Origin: Acidimicrobiaceae bacterium
GTDB lineage: Bacteria > Actinomycetota > Acidimicrobiia > Acidimicrobiales > RAAP-2
Assembly (NCBI GenBank): GCA_003161255.1
Contig: PMOQ01000091.1
Coordinates: 1 to 64,000, forward strand
Direction of reading: 5' to 3'
DNA: 64,000 bases
Position 1 is the stretch's first letter. Every line of letters starts with the position of its first letter. The notes beneath the pieces were generated by a model, which saw nothing but the letters and a program-made list of their open reading frames with translations, searched no databases and was not told the DNA's origin. Both the position numbers and the translations under genes were made by a program. Shown one piece after another: positions 1-9,292 of this stretch.

Positions 1-108
1 CAACAACGTTGGGGACACCGTCTTTTGGTCCCCTCGGGGCCGGGAGGGAGGCCCGCAGTGACGATCGAGGCGAGCCGGTGACCGATCCGATCGCACCGGG
101 CCGACTCG

Positions 109-477
109 TCAGACCGAGTTGATGAGGTTCCGGGACGCCATCTCGAGATAGTCGACCAGCTCGGCTTGGTCGTCGGGCGAAGCGTCGGAAGCCCTGACCG
201 AGCCGACCATGTGGGCCAGCCAGGCGTCCCGTTCGGCCAGCCCGATGACGAACCTGACGTGGCGCATGCGGAGCCGCGGATGGCCCCGCTCTTCGCTGTA
301 TGTGGGAGGCCCACCCCAGTACTGACCGAGAAAGAGCGCCAGATGCTTCGTTGGATCGCTGAGGTCGTCCGGATACATGTGCGCGAGGACCGGATCATGA
401 GCAACGCCCTGGTAGAAGCGCTCGACCAGCTGATCAAAGAACGGCTGGCCGCCGACCCGTTCGTACAACGTGCTCAC
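109..477 (-). CDS. glbO: Group II truncated haemoglobin (trHbO type)
   Basis: Small 2-on-2 globin of 122 aa, the usual length for group II. By position in the motif pattern, Tyr22 is the B10 tyrosine, Tyr35 sits at the CD corner, His73 in RMRHVRF is the proximal haem ligand, and Trp86 (DAWLAHM) is the invariant G8 tryptophan of group II. Family members bind O2 and NO and act in NO detoxification or redox sensing in the cytoplasm; the exact role here is inferred from the family. It stands alone, transcribed leftward toward the window edge. Confidence 0.93.
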   Translation of the reverse strand: MSTLYERVGGQPFFDQLVERFYQGVAHDPVLAHMYPDDLSDPTKHLALFLGQYWGGPPTYSEERGHPRLRMRHVRFVIGLAERDAWLAHMVGSVRASDASPDDQAELVDYLEMASRNLINSV

Positions 478-746
478 CCAGATGACGGTAGACGGTGTGA
501 GACGCCCATTCGTACGATCGCCGGGTCCCGCCTAGTGCCGCGTGAGGCAACGTTTGCACGTTTCAGTACCTCGCGAAGTGGCCAACTGCGAGTCCTATGT
601 GGTGCTTGACCAGGTTGACGAGGTTGAGCAGGGAGGCCGGACACTTTGGGTCGAGAGTCGCCGAACCGTCCTGTACGGAATTTGGAGAGCGGCTTGCCAG
701 CATCCCCAGCGCTTCGGCCTGCCCTCACGCGGCGGGCCCTTCGGCG

Positions 747-1304
747 TCAGGCTCCACGCTGGCAGTCGTTGATGAACTGTTTGATCTGGGAGGCGTGCTC
801 GATTGTGTGGCCGGGGAGGCTCGTGAGGTTCCATGCGTACGGCTGGCCCCGGTAGCGGTGCGAAGGCGGCAGCGGGGTGGCCATTTTCTCGTCCGTCATG
901 TGCTCAAGCGTCTTGCGCACACGGTCGCGGCACCACTGCACGTACCCGAGGATCTCGGTTCGAGCCCAAACCCGATGGACGTCCCCGGTCTGACCTAGGT
1001 GGAACGGCGCGGGGGGCTTCCACGGCTCCATCTCCCCGGCCAGGTCGTAGTCCAGGACTTCGAGGGCATGCCAGGCGCGGAACCACGGCGCTCCGAATCT
1101 CTGGATCAGCTCGTCCTGGACGGCTGGATCAGTGTTGACTGTCCCGTCGGAACCGCGGAGCGATCCCCACCACACCTCGTCTCGCGGGACCAGCCACATG
1201 CTCTCTTCCCACAGCTTGTCGGTGCAGTCCTGCACGGCTGCCTGCATGAGATCCAAGGCCTCTTGGAAGTTGCGGCCGAGGCTTTCGACCCAAATCGACG
1301 TCAT
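747..1304 (-). CDS. DinB-fold (DinB/YfiT-like) putative metal-dependent protein
   Basis: A 185-aa helical protein with the DinB-superfamily pattern: a central WHALEVLDYDL helix and a C-terminal HTIEHASQIKQF helix supplying histidines of the usual metal-binding triad. Family members include thiol transferases (mycothiol- or bacillithiol-dependent) and many uncharacterised proteins, so the substrate is unknown. I prefer the ATG at 1304; an in-frame GTG at 1316 would add four residues. About 270 bp to the next gene on the left shows nothing codable. Confidence 0.72.
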   Translation of the reverse strand: MTSIWVESLGRNFQEALDLMQAAVQDCTDKLWEESMWLVPRDEVWWGSLRGSDGTVNTDPAVQDELIQRFGAPWFRAWHALEVLDYDLAGEMEPWKPPAPFHLGQTGDVHRVWARTEILGYVQWCRDRVRKTLEHMTDEKMATPLPPSHRYRGQPYAWNLTSLPGHTIEHASQIKQFINDCQRGA

Positions 1305-1490
1305 GCCCGGAGACACTAGGCGTCACGCGGCCGTTACGTGGCCTGCGGTATCGGCTTCGCTTCTTCGTAAGTCAGGCGCAACCGCGTCCTGGTTCAGGGA
1401 ATTCGCGACCGCCCCGCGACTCCTCTCCGCTAACAGGGCAAACGTTCCATGACGCGGCACTAGGAGCCTCGTACACTCAAGTCGGACCCC

Positions 1491-1561
1491 GCGGGTGTAG
1501 CTCAATGGCAGAGTCCCAGCCTTCCAAGCTGGTAATGCGGGTTCGATTCCCGTCACCCGCT
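1491..1561 (+). tRNA. tRNA-Gly (anticodon TCC)
   Basis: A 71-nt cloverleaf. The acceptor stem gcgggtg (1491-1497) pairs with cacccgc (1554-1560), with discriminator T at 1561. The anticodon stem ccagc/gctgg encloses the loop cttccaa with anticodon TCC at 1523-1525, which reads GGA. The T-arm contains gggttcgattccc. No 3' CCA is encoded, as is common in actinobacteria. Confidence 0.97.
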
Positions 1562-1738
1562 CTCGCTACCGCTCAGCTTCGTTCTCGTGCGCGACGCGTG
1601 TCACGGCGCTCATGGTGGGCCGCTCCGAATGTGATCACGCAGGCGTGAATAGAAGAGAGTTAGGGCCGCAAGGGCTCGGAGGAGGCCCTCCTGGTGGTTC
1701 CATTACACCGGTTGGACATCCGTGTACGCTGCTCGGCC

Positions 1739-2209
1739 GTGCCAGCGTGGAAGGCCATCGAGCAGGCGGAACCGGAGTTCGCCAGGCGGGTGCGGAGGCT
1801 GTTCGACGCCGGTCGCCACAAGACGATCGCGACGCTGCGCACCGACGGCTCACCACGCATCTCGGGCATCGAGTGCGAGTTCACGGACGACGATCTCCGT
1901 TTCGGTTCGATGACCGGCTCGCGCAAGGGGGCGGATCTCAAGCGGGATCCCCGTTTCGCGTTGCACGGCCCAACCTTCCACCCTGAGGAGGGCAAAGAGA
2001 ACGACTGGCCGGGCGAGGCGAAGATTGCGGGACGAGCCATCCCCGCCGGCCCAGTGACCGCGGACGAGACGGGCGAGCAACCTGACGGGGAGATGCTCAT
2101 CGCCGACATCACCGAGGTCGTCATCACCGGACTCAACGCCGAGGCGACCAAACTCGTCGTTGAGTCATGGACGCCTGAGCGAGGATTACGAAGGGTCGAG
2201 CGGGACTAG
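1739..2209 (+). CDS. Pyridoxamine 5'-phosphate oxidase-family (PPOX split-barrel) protein
   Basis: 156-aa split beta-barrel flavin/F420-binding-type protein. The signature is a strand pair TIATLRTDGSPRISGIECEF followed by DDLRFGSMTGSRKGADLKRDPRFALHG, typical of PPOX-family proteins that bind FMN, F420 or haem. Substrate unknown. I chose the GTG at 1739 because homologues begin just before the WKAIEQAEPEFA helix; an upstream in-frame ATG at 1694 would add an atypical Arg-rich leader. It lies just downstream of the tRNA gene and is probably monocistronic. Confidence 0.82.
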   Translation: MPAWKAIEQAEPEFARRVRRLFDAGRHKTIATLRTDGSPRISGIECEFTDDDLRFGSMTGSRKGADLKRDPRFALHGPTFHPEEGKENDWPGEAKIAGRAIPAGPVTADETGEQPDGEMLIADITEVVITGLNAEATKLVVESWTPERGLRRVERD

Positions 2210-2371
2210 CGAGCGGATCCGCCGCGATCGCCGGGGTCGCGACGCGCTGGGACCGTAAGCTTCGCGGAGAGATTGGTTAGCCAACCGGGAACCACGGCGC
2301 ACTCGCTTTAGGCCCGTCGGTGGCCCACCGGGCGGCCACAAGGGAGTTGAGCACATCAGTCTCGGGGCTAA

Positions 2372-2944
2372 TCAGGTGGCCACGACCGTTGCCGCGAGCG
2401 CAATCCGATGGTCCATCGACCACGGTGGTCCCAACGTTGCCCGCGGCTCGTGAAGTACCGCGTCTGCCCGCTCGCCCAGGACGCGGATCGCGTCAGCCTC
2501 GACGTCCTTGGAGTTGTAGAGGTGGACCACCCAGCCGATTTCGCGTGCGAGCTCGGCCAGCACGTGGCAGTACATGACGGAGTCGGCGCGGCTCTCGTAT
2601 GGCACGCGCGGTTGGACGGCGATGTCCTCGGGGAAGTCGGCCGGCCACGCTCGAAGCGACATCGAGACGATCGGTTCGGGCAACGCGGTCGTGAGCTCGT
2701 CCAGTGCCGCCGACGCTGCCCGGACCACCGACGCTCGCACGTCCGCCACGAGCGCCGTGAGAGCGTTGTCGTCGAGGGGCCCCGCCGACCGGTGGAGGAG
2801 GTGTGGACCGCCCTCGTTATGGATCGGTGCCGCCGGCACGCCCGGCTCGATCAACTCGATCCTCCGACGGTCCACGACCTTGTGGTCCGCCGAGGCCGTG
2901 ACGGCCACAGCCCAACCGAAGTGATGGGCGATCCCGAGACGCAT
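2372..2944 (-). CDS. Conserved hypothetical protein
   Basis: 190 aa, soluble, no recognised motif. The N-terminus (MRLGIAHHFGWAVAVTAS) followed by a VVDRRRIELIEPG segment gives an alternating beta/alpha pattern, and the middle (AALDELTTALPEPIVSMSLRAWP) looks globular. GC3 bias and start placement support real coding. The ATG at 2944 is preferred over the track start at 2968. Similar proteins occur in soil actinobacteria as hypotheticals; no function is assigned. Confidence 0.7.
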   Translation of the reverse strand: MRLGIAHHFGWAVAVTASADHKVVDRRRIELIEPGVPAAPIHNEGGPHLLHRSAGPLDDNALTALVADVRASVVRAASAALDELTTALPEPIVSMSLRAWPADFPEDIAVQPRVPYESRADSVMYCHVLAELAREIGWVVHLYNSKDVEADAIRVLGERADAVLHEPRATLGPPWSMDHRIALAATVVAT

Positions 2945-3216
2945 GCCACCAATTCTGCCTGGCCACACCCTTCGATGCCGCCTGTCGCCGGCTTGACGAC
3001 AGTTATCCCAATGTCACCGGGCGGCTTACGCAGCCACGTCGCGCACGGCGAGGTAGAACCCCTCTGCGACAACGCGCCAGGCCGGAAGGGCGAATGGAGA
3101 ACGACGAGCACGCTCAGTTGCCCAAACCTGACGGCAGCAACGAAACCGAGGCGGCGCGACGAGGGGTGTTGGTAGCTGGCACGCCAAGGGGCCCGTTAGG
3201 ACGCCGGCAGGTCGTG

Positions 3217-3891
3217 CTACCTGAGCCGATACACCAGGATGCTGATAGCTGCGTACTGGGTGCCCCACCCGGCGATGGTGAGGCTGTGGAACACCTCGTG
3301 AAACCCGAACCAACCCGGTGACGGATTGGGACGCTTCAACGCGTAGACGGCCCCGCCGGCCGAATAGAACAGCCCGCCGATGAGGACGAGGACGAACACG
3401 GTTACACCGGCCCGATCGAGGAGTTGATTGAGCACGGGCAAAAGAGACCAGCCCAAGCCGACGTAGAGAGCCGTGTAGAGGGCCCGGGGCGCACCGGGCC
3501 ATGTGCAGCGGAAGACGACGCCGACAAACGTGGCGATCCAGATCACCAACAGCAGCCGCCCGTCGGTCGGGGCGCGGAGGCCGAGAACGGCTACGGGCGT
3601 GTAGCTACCGGCTATGAGCAGGTAGACGTTGGCGTGATCGGCCCGTCGGAGGACGTCATCTATCAGCGGCGTCCAGGAACCCCGGTGATAGACGGCGCTG
3701 GTCGTGAACAGAAGCAGGCCGGCAATGGCGTAAATGATCACGCTGTCCCGCGCCCGGCCCCCCGGTGCCAGACAGGCCAGCACGATGCCGCCAGCCACAA
3801 CCAACGGGGCGACGCCAGCATGCAGCCAACCCCGTAGCTTCGGTTTCGGCGATATGGGGGGATCGCTCGCGTCGCGCTGATTGTCTGTCAC
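3217..3891 (-). CDS. trhA: PAQR/TrhA-family (haemolysin III) membrane homeostasis protein
   Basis: 224-aa protein with about seven membrane segments. The PAQR signature histidines are visible: SAVYHRGSW (His69), RRADHANVYLLIAGSYTP (His86) and GFHEVFHSL (His197, His201). These bind zinc in the family, whose bacterial members modulate membrane energetics and lipid homeostasis. The start is the GTG at 3891 because an agaagga Shine-Dalgarno sits 8 nt upstream; a longer open frame runs back to 4113 but its extension is not membrane-protein-like. Confidence 0.88.
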   Translation of the reverse strand: MTDNQRDASDPPISPKPKLRGWLHAGVAPLVVAGGIVLACLAPGGRARDSVIIYAIAGLLLFTTSAVYHRGSWTPLIDDVLRRADHANVYLLIAGSYTPVAVLGLRAPTDGRLLLVIWIATFVGVVFRCTWPGAPRALYTALYVGLGWSLLPVLNQLLDRAGVTVFVLVLIGGLFYSAGGAVYALKRPNPSPGWFGFHEVFHSLTIAGWGTQYAAISILVYRLR

Positions 3892-4299
3892 GTTGCTAGT
3901 CCTTCTCCCCGAGGTCATCCTTGGCCCGGAGAGCATGGCGGCTCGTACGGCTCGAGGGGAACATGACCCACGGGTACTACTCCCATTGCTGCGTTCCCGC
4001 CACCGCGTCCCCAAGGTGCCGCCCAACCGAGTGATGGTCGAGGCGGGCCAAGAGCCGGTTCGGGGGAGGTCTTGGGGTGATTGCAGCCAGTCAGCCGCCT
4101 CAAGGATGCACATCGGGTTGGGCGTCGAGAGGTGTCGCGCTCACGAGGCACGGAACAGATCGCTGCGCACCCGGCCTCCGAGCCAACCCGAGCATGATTG
4201 GGCCGTTGAGGGTACTCCTGGAGCCCAGTTGGGCCTGGTCGATGCATTGGGGTTGATGAACCGATGGCCGGCCCAGTCGCACTTTGCCAAGATGACCGG
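3892..4299. other. 408-bp intergenic region between divergent genes
   Basis: No convincing gene. Open frames here have Pro/Ser/Arg-rich shadow composition and no start signals. The trhA Shine-Dalgarno lies at 3900-3906, so the region must hold the trhA and panE-like promoters, but I cannot point to clear -10/-35 boxes. Confidence 0.5.
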
Positions 4300-5274
4300 G
4301 TGAGATTCGTCGTTTTCGGAGTAGGCGCGATCGGCGGAGTGGTCGGTGGACGATTGCTCCAACACGGGCATGAGGTCGGCCTCATCGCTCGAGGTGAGCA
4401 CGGGCGCGCCATCGCGGCTTCTGGACTGAAGGTTGAGTCCCCAGACGGCTCGGTCACGCTGCGTCCGAGTTTTGTGGTCGATCGGCCCGAGGAGGTCGAC
4501 TGGCGCTCCGATGACATCGTGCTGCTGGCCATGAAGAGCCAAGACACCACCGGTGCCCTGTCTAACCTCGCACTTTGGGCTCCCGCGTCGGTGCCAGTGG
4601 TATGCCTCCAGAACGGTGTGAACAACGAGCGGATAGCTTTTCGCCGGTTCCCGAACGTGTACGGAGTGACGGTGATGTGTCCTGCGGGGCACCTCGAGCC
4701 CGGGACCGTGGTGGCATATTCGTCTCCGATCGCTGCGCTCTTGGATATCGGCCGTTACCCGGCGGGTCAAGATGAGACGGCGGCAGCCATCTCGGAAGCG
4801 TTCAATTCATCAACGATGGAGTCCGTGGTGCGGTCGGACATCATGCGATGGAAGTACGCCAAGCTCCTCATGAACTTGACCAACTCGGTCGACGCTCTAT
4901 GTGGTCCCATAGCACGGGGCGGAGCGGTCGGGAGAATGGTCCGGGAGGAGGGCATCGGGGTTCTCCGTGCAGCCGGTGTCGATTTTGCGTCTGAGGAAGA
5001 GGACCGCGAGCGTCGAGGGAACCTGCTCCAGATCGGAGATGTTCCCGGACACCCAAGAGTCGGGAGTTCGTCCAGTCAGAGCCTCGCTCGATCAACGGGT
5101 TCCATTGAAGCCGACTACCTGAACGGTGAGATCGTGCTGCTGGGTCGACTGACCGGCGTCTCTACGCCAGCAAACGAACGCCTCCAACGGTTGGCGAATC
5201 AGGCCGCGCACGAGAAGTGGCCGCCGGCGAGCCTCTCCGAAGCCGACATTCTCGAACGCATCGAGGCTCGTTAG
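4300..5274 (+). CDS. panE: Ketopantoate reductase-family protein (ApbA/PanE)
   Basis: 324-aa NADP-dependent reductase of the 2-dehydropantoate 2-reductase family, which reduces ketopantoate to pantoate for CoA synthesis. Residues 1-20 carry the dinucleotide-binding motif (FGVGAIGGVVGG). The helix RWKYAKLLMN near residue 185 contains the expected catalytic lysine, followed by the Asn-containing NSVDALCG segment. I use the GTG at 4300 because the Rossmann strand begins immediately after it. Many actinobacteria carry several paralogues, so the true substrate may be another 2-keto acid. Confidence 0.85.
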   Translation: MRFVVFGVGAIGGVVGGRLLQHGHEVGLIARGEHGRAIAASGLKVESPDGSVTLRPSFVVDRPEEVDWRSDDIVLLAMKSQDTTGALSNLALWAPASVPVVCLQNGVNNERIAFRRFPNVYGVTVMCPAGHLEPGTVVAYSSPIAALLDIGRYPAGQDETAAAISEAFNSSTMESVVRSDIMRWKYAKLLMNLTNSVDALCGPIARGGAVGRMVREEGIGVLRAAGVDFASEEEDRERRGNLLQIGDVPGHPRVGSSSSQSLARSTGSIEADYLNGEIVLLGRLTGVSTPANERLQRLANQAAHEKWPPASLSEADILERIEAR

Positions 5275-5403
5275 AAGCCGCTGGCAACCCGACCCGAGCC
5301 CGGCTGTTGCCAAATCAGCCGTTCGCAGGGTTCCGGTGTGCATCGAGATGACCACACCAAAGGTTCTTCGCATTGCCAACTCCAACGGAGATAACCTGCG
5401 CCA

Positions 5404-6105
5404 ATGACCAACCCTGATCCCGACCAGGCATCAAGTGATTCGTCGGGGTCCGAACCTGCCAATTCCGCGGTCCTCGACTTTTCCGGAGTCCACCGGATGA
5501 TCCGTGGCTACATCACCAAGCTCGACGCTGCGGCCAAGAATCCACGCGACGACGCTGCATGGACCAAGACGTTGGCCGGTCTAATCCTTTTCGGAGTAAC
5601 CGGATTGCGTTTTCACCATCAGGTCGAAGATGACGAGTACTGGCCGGCACTTGTCGCTAAGGGAGCCGATGCAAGTTTGCTCCAGCCTCTCAGTGCATCG
5701 CACCGCGACCTTGACTTGATGCTTGACCAGCTGGAGTCGGCGGCCCAACGCTTGGCAGCATCACCAACGGACACCGCTGCTATGTCAACGGTCGCTGACC
5801 TCATGACTCAGTTTCGGGATCATGTTCGCAATCACCTCGATGAAGAGGAGCCGGTCATCTTTCCACTACTCGCGCAATACATCTCCGACGCCGAAGCCCA
5901 TGTCATGGCGGCTCGGGCAGCCAAGAATGCCCCCAGGAAGGGCATCGCTTGGATGATGGGTGGCGTGACCTACGCAATGACGCCCCCGGAGTCGGAGAAC
6001 TTCTTGAGCGCGTTTCCAAAGCCAGTCATCTGGTTACGCCCACTAATTCTCCGGACATACCGTCGGAACTGCGCCATTTTGGGGTTCGACCCACAGTTCT
6101 CGTAG
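5404..6105 (+). CDS. Haemerythrin HHE domain protein
   Basis: 233 aa, four-helix bundle with the di-iron ligand pattern of haemerythrins: His30 (SGVHRMI), His71/72 with Glu75 (FHHQVEDDEYW), His100 (SASHRDL), His140/His144 with Glu148 (HVRNHLDEEEPVIFP). Such proteins bind O2 or iron and are linked to redox or NO stress. Beyond residue 165 there is an extra C-terminal region (WMMGGVTYAMTPPES, then a hydrophobic LRPLILRTYRR stretch) often found in actinobacterial versions. It follows the panE-like gene by 129 bp. Confidence 0.9.
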   Translation: MTNPDPDQASSDSSGSEPANSAVLDFSGVHRMIRGYITKLDAAAKNPRDDAAWTKTLAGLILFGVTGLRFHHQVEDDEYWPALVAKGADASLLQPLSASHRDLDLMLDQLESAAQRLAASPTDTAAMSTVADLMTQFRDHVRNHLDEEEPVIFPLLAQYISDAEAHVMAARAAKNAPRKGIAWMMGGVTYAMTPPESENFLSAFPKPVIWLRPLILRTYRRNCAILGFDPQFS

Positions 6106-6357
6106 TCGTACTTGACCACTATTCCCCCCGTGACAGATATCCCAATCGGACGCAACCGTCCTTTGCACCCACCTGGCGGCTCTGGCTGACTTGCTGGAAT
6201 GGTGCAGTACGGAAGCGTGACATTGCTCACTGCGACCAAGCTGCCGGGGATCGGCGGAGCGGAGGTGCTCGCCGGGATCCTCCGCCTTTGAGGTCGGCGA
6301 CGTCCTGTCGAGTGGCCGGCGGAGTGAGGCAGGCCAAGAAGTCGCCACCGGTCGGGT

Positions 6358-7182
6358 TCAGCCGCGCAGACCGGCAAACAGGTCGTCCTCGGGAACCGGC
6401 GACCCGGTGCAGTCGGCACAGCGGATGAAAGTCTCCTCATCGAAAAGCGTATTGAAGATATCGGCAGGCATGCGCAGCCAGTGAGTGCCCGACAGCTGGC
6501 TGTCATGCGCGGCAAGCGCCGCACGATGACGGTCCGCCACCATCGATGTGTCAACGCGTGTCGTGATTCGATCGTCGCTCATACCCATGACTGGGGGGGC
6601 GCTTACGCCAACGCGACCGGGCGTGAAGGCGGCACGTGCTGCGTGCATGCGTCGCCGAAATCCTTCCGTGCGAGCGGTCAGGTAGACCTTCGAAACCACC
6701 TCGGTGCGCTCGAGCGCGGCCATCGTGACGCTGTGAGTCCGGATGTGGTCGGGATGACCGTAACCACCATCTGAATCGTAAGTTACAAGAACATGCGGAC
6801 GATACCGCTCGATGAGGGACGCGAGTCGATCGGCGACCTCTTCGATCGGTGCATTGCAGAAGGCATCAGGATGGCGATTCGCATCCCAACCTGCCATCCC
6901 GGAGTCGTGATAGCCGAGCACCTCGAGGTGACGGACGCCCAGGTGCGCACACGAACGCTCAAGCTCTGCTCTACGCAGCACAGCCAGGGACACCGGATCG
7001 TGGGCTGGATCGCCCGGATTACTGCGGCCCGGGCCGAAGCCGAGGGCGCCGTCGGTGCAGGTCACGAGCACCGTGCGAACACCTTCGAGTGAGTATCTTG
7101 CCAGCACGCCAGGCGTCGAGATGGCCTCGTCATCGGGGTGAGCGTGCACCGCCATCAGGGTGAGCTCTCCCATCTGGCTCAC
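6358..7182 (-). CDS. PIG-L family N-acetyl-sugar deacetylase (MshB/Mca-like)
   Basis: 274-aa zinc-dependent LmbE/PIG-L enzyme. The metal site is complete: AHPDDE at residues 14-19 and GHPDH (His143, His146). The family removes acetyl groups from N-acetylglucosaminyl conjugates (MshB, BshB) or cleaves mycothiol adducts (Mca). Mca proper is encoded elsewhere in the window, so this one likely has a different substrate. Its GTG start overlaps the stop of the upstream GNAT gene by 4 nt (GTGA), so the two are translationally coupled. Confidence 0.88.
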   Translation of the reverse strand: MSQMGELTLMAVHAHPDDEAISTPGVLARYSLEGVRTVLVTCTDGALGFGPGRSNPGDPAHDPVSLAVLRRAELERSCAHLGVRHLEVLGYHDSGMAGWDANRHPDAFCNAPIEEVADRLASLIERYRPHVLVTYDSDGGYGHPDHIRTHSVTMAALERTEVVSKVYLTARTEGFRRRMHAARAAFTPGRVGVSAPPVMGMSDDRITTRVDTSMVADRHRAALAAHDSQLSGTHWLRMPADIFNTLFDEETFIRCADCTGSPVPEDDLFAGLRG

Positions 7183-8117
7183 GCCGCTGGCACCTGCCCT
7201 TCAGCCAAGTCGTATGCCCCGGTCGCCACCCGCAGCTTGTAGGCATGCTCGCCACGTCCGAGATCGATTGTGCGCACGCCGCGCTCGGCGGCCTGTGCGG
7301 CAAGGTCGAGCAGCATGACAAGACCTGGCGAATACTGGCTCAGGTCCGGGTCGTAGGCTGGGAACCACCAGGACAGGCCGGCGCCGCCGAGCAGACCGAT
7401 GTGTACCGCGGCAAGGCGGTCTCCGGCGTGGGTCGTGGCCATCAACCCGGAACACCCGACCGATTTGGACCTGAGCAATTCAGTCACCACGTCGCGAATC
7501 CAGTCAAGCTCAAAGCGGTTCCACGTCCCCGTGCGCTGGTATTGATCCGACTTCCATCTGACCAGCGCGGCGATCCCGTCGGCGTCGGCACTGTCCCAGG
7601 ATGTCTTCACGGGGCCAACCTCCCGCGTGAGTTTGCGACGACGGCGAGCCACCTGGGCGATGACATTCTTGGATCTGGCACGGACGGATTCGAGAAAGTT
7701 GTCGTGTCCGCCCGACAGGTCAATTGTGGGCGAGCTGTGACGAACCGCGTGGAACGGTACGAACGGGTCCTGGTGGACAGCCAGATGGTCGAACTGCCAC
7801 ACCTCTAGACCGCAGCTTTGGACGAGCCAGCGAGCGTCCCAACACAAGTCCCTGTGGCATACGACCGCTTGGGTGTCACAGATTGTGGCGCCGATCGGTA
7901 CACCAAGCGTCTCATTCACCTGGAAGGCGAAATAGCCTGCCACGCCACCATCCTGGATGACAGCGACGCGGGCGTCGTGCCTGGCGCGACCGACTGCCTG
8001 CGCAAACTCTGGCGCGAGGAACGGGCTCGCCAGACGCTGGTCCTCGCTCTGAAAACGGCGCCAGACTTCGAGGTCATCAGGACCGAGCTCATCCGGATGG
8101 ACGACTTCGACATTCAT
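7179..8117 (-). CDS. CelD/BcsL-type GNAT acyltransferase
   Basis: About 312 aa, double-GNAT fold of the Acetyltransf_6 (CelD, FemAB-like) group. Visible are the central SKNVIAQVARRRRKL basic helix, the DADGIAALVRWKSDQYQRTG segment and the C-terminal acyl-CoA site (AVHIGLL, WWFPAYDPDLSQYSPGLVMLLD, IDLGRGEHAYKL). These enzymes acylate amino groups of sugars or polysaccharide precursors. ATG at 8117 is preferred; the upstream extension to 8225 is not conserved-looking. It is translated before, and coupled to, a PIG-L deacetylase, and is divergent from a glycosyltransferase 113 bp away. Confidence 0.82.
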   Translation of the reverse strand: MNVEVVHPDELGPDDLEVWRRFQSEDQRLASPFLAPEFAQAVGRARHDARVAVIQDGGVAGYFAFQVNETLGVPIGATICDTQAVVCHRDLCWDARWLVQSCGLEVWQFDHLAVHQDPFVPFHAVRHSSPTIDLSGGHDNFLESVRARSKNVIAQVARRRRKLTREVGPVKTSWDSADADGIAALVRWKSDQYQRTGTWNRFELDWIRDVVTELLRSKSVGCSGLMATTHAGDRLAAVHIGLLGGAGLSWWFPAYDPDLSQYSPGLVMLLDLAAQAAERGVRTIDLGRGEHAYKLRVATGAYDLAEGQVPAA

Positions 8118-8230
8118 CCCACAGGCAAACGTCGTTGAGGAGCGATTGTCAACGTGGAGTCCTTGCCACGCTTTGAGGGTAGTACGGTTCGAACTCGACA
8201 AATGCTTGCGCAGCTGCAACTCCACCTCAA

Positions 8231-9292
8231 ATGCCGTACCTCGTCCTAGGCGTCCCTGCTCGTAACGAGGCGTCCACGGTCGCCCGGATGGGTGACTCCC
8301 TCGAGCAAGGTGCTGCTCTCGTTGGGGAAATGGCGGTCACCGAACTCGTGCTCGCCTACCAGACCAGCGAGGACGAGACACTCGCTCAATGGCGCGACCG
8401 AACCCACCGCATCCGTCAACGAGTGCTCGAATGCGAGCCTGGTGCCACGGGCAAGGGGCGGAACGTCAAGCTAATTGCACGCCACTGTGTCGAGCACGAA
8501 GCAGACCTATTGCTTGTCGATGCCGACCTTCGTCACTACGAACCGTCCAACGTGGCGCGATTCGTATCCGTGGCGTACCGAAACAACCTCGACTTCGTAT
8601 TGCCGCTGTGGAGCAGACAATGGGGGCATGCAAACAGCACCAATTACCTCGCGTCGCCCTTGCTGCACGCCCTGTACGGCGCTCGGGTCCGCCAGCCCCT
8701 CGCCGGCCAGATGTTCATCGGTCACTCGCTGCTCCAGGCACTCAACATCGATGCCCTTCCGGACGACTACGGCATCGACATTGCCCTCACGATGTCGGCG
8801 CTTGACGGGGGCCGGCGAATCGGTCAGATCCCCTTACCTGGGGTCTCGCACACCGAGCGCCGAAGCAATAGTGAGGCGATCATGAGAGACGTAGCGGCAG
8901 CGATGCTCACGCGAGTCTCCAAAGCACCCCGATCTGACCGGAGTGACGTTACGTGGCCCGAGCAATACTGGCAGGAGCTGCAATGGCCTTCGGATCTCGA
9001 GCCGTCAATGAACGAAACCGACGAGGCGGGTCGGCTGCCAGGCCGAACGGCACCAGATACCCGGGGGCCCAGCGCTGACGACAGCGTCGCCCAGACGGCG
9101 TGGTGCGCCGAGCTCGCTGGCGCCGTTCGCGCCGTAGAACAGGGAGCATCGGTCAATGCCGCGGTGGAAAATCTGGTTGAACCATTCTTCGCCCATGCCT
9201 CCACTCGTCGCAGTCAAGTTCGGCCAGATCTTGCTGACGCTGAGGCCTATGTTCACGCCCTAGGCGACGAGCTGGCCCAAGCACTGGGGTGA
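8231..9292 (+). CDS. GT-A fold glycosyltransferase (GT2/GT78/GT81-like)
   Basis: 353 aa. The N-terminus VLGVPARNEASTVARM is the nucleotide-sugar binding strand of GT-A enzymes. DAD at residues 97-99 is the metal-binding DXD, and GKGRN (74-78) resembles the acceptor loop of mannosylglycerate and glucosyl-3-phosphoglycerate synthases. RQPLAGQMFIG near 160 and DDYGIDIALTMSA near 180 continue the pattern of those retaining enzymes. The C-terminal third is variable. The last 4 nt overlap the start of a second PIG-L deacetylase, so its product is probably the next enzyme's substrate (inference). Confidence 0.8.
   Translation: MPYLVLGVPARNEASTVARMGDSLEQGAALVGEMAVTELVLAYQTSEDETLAQWRDRTHRIRQRVLECEPGATGKGRNVKLIARHCVEHEADLLLVDADLRHYEPSNVARFVSVAYRNNLDFVLPLWSRQWGHANSTNYLASPLLHALYGARVRQPLAGQMFIGHSLLQALNIDALPDDYGIDIALTMSALDGGRRIGQIPLPGVSHTERRSNSEAIMRDVAAAMLTRVSKAPRSDRSDVTWPEQYWQELQWPSDLEPSMNETDEAGRLPGRTAPDTRGPSADDSVAQTAWCAELAGAVRAVEQGASVNAAVENLVEPFFAHASTRRSQVRPDLADAEAYVHALGDELAQALG

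Noticed and set aside
166-609. Plus-strand ORF opposite the truncated haemoglobin
   Set aside because: Antisense shadow of a gene with unambiguous globin ligands.
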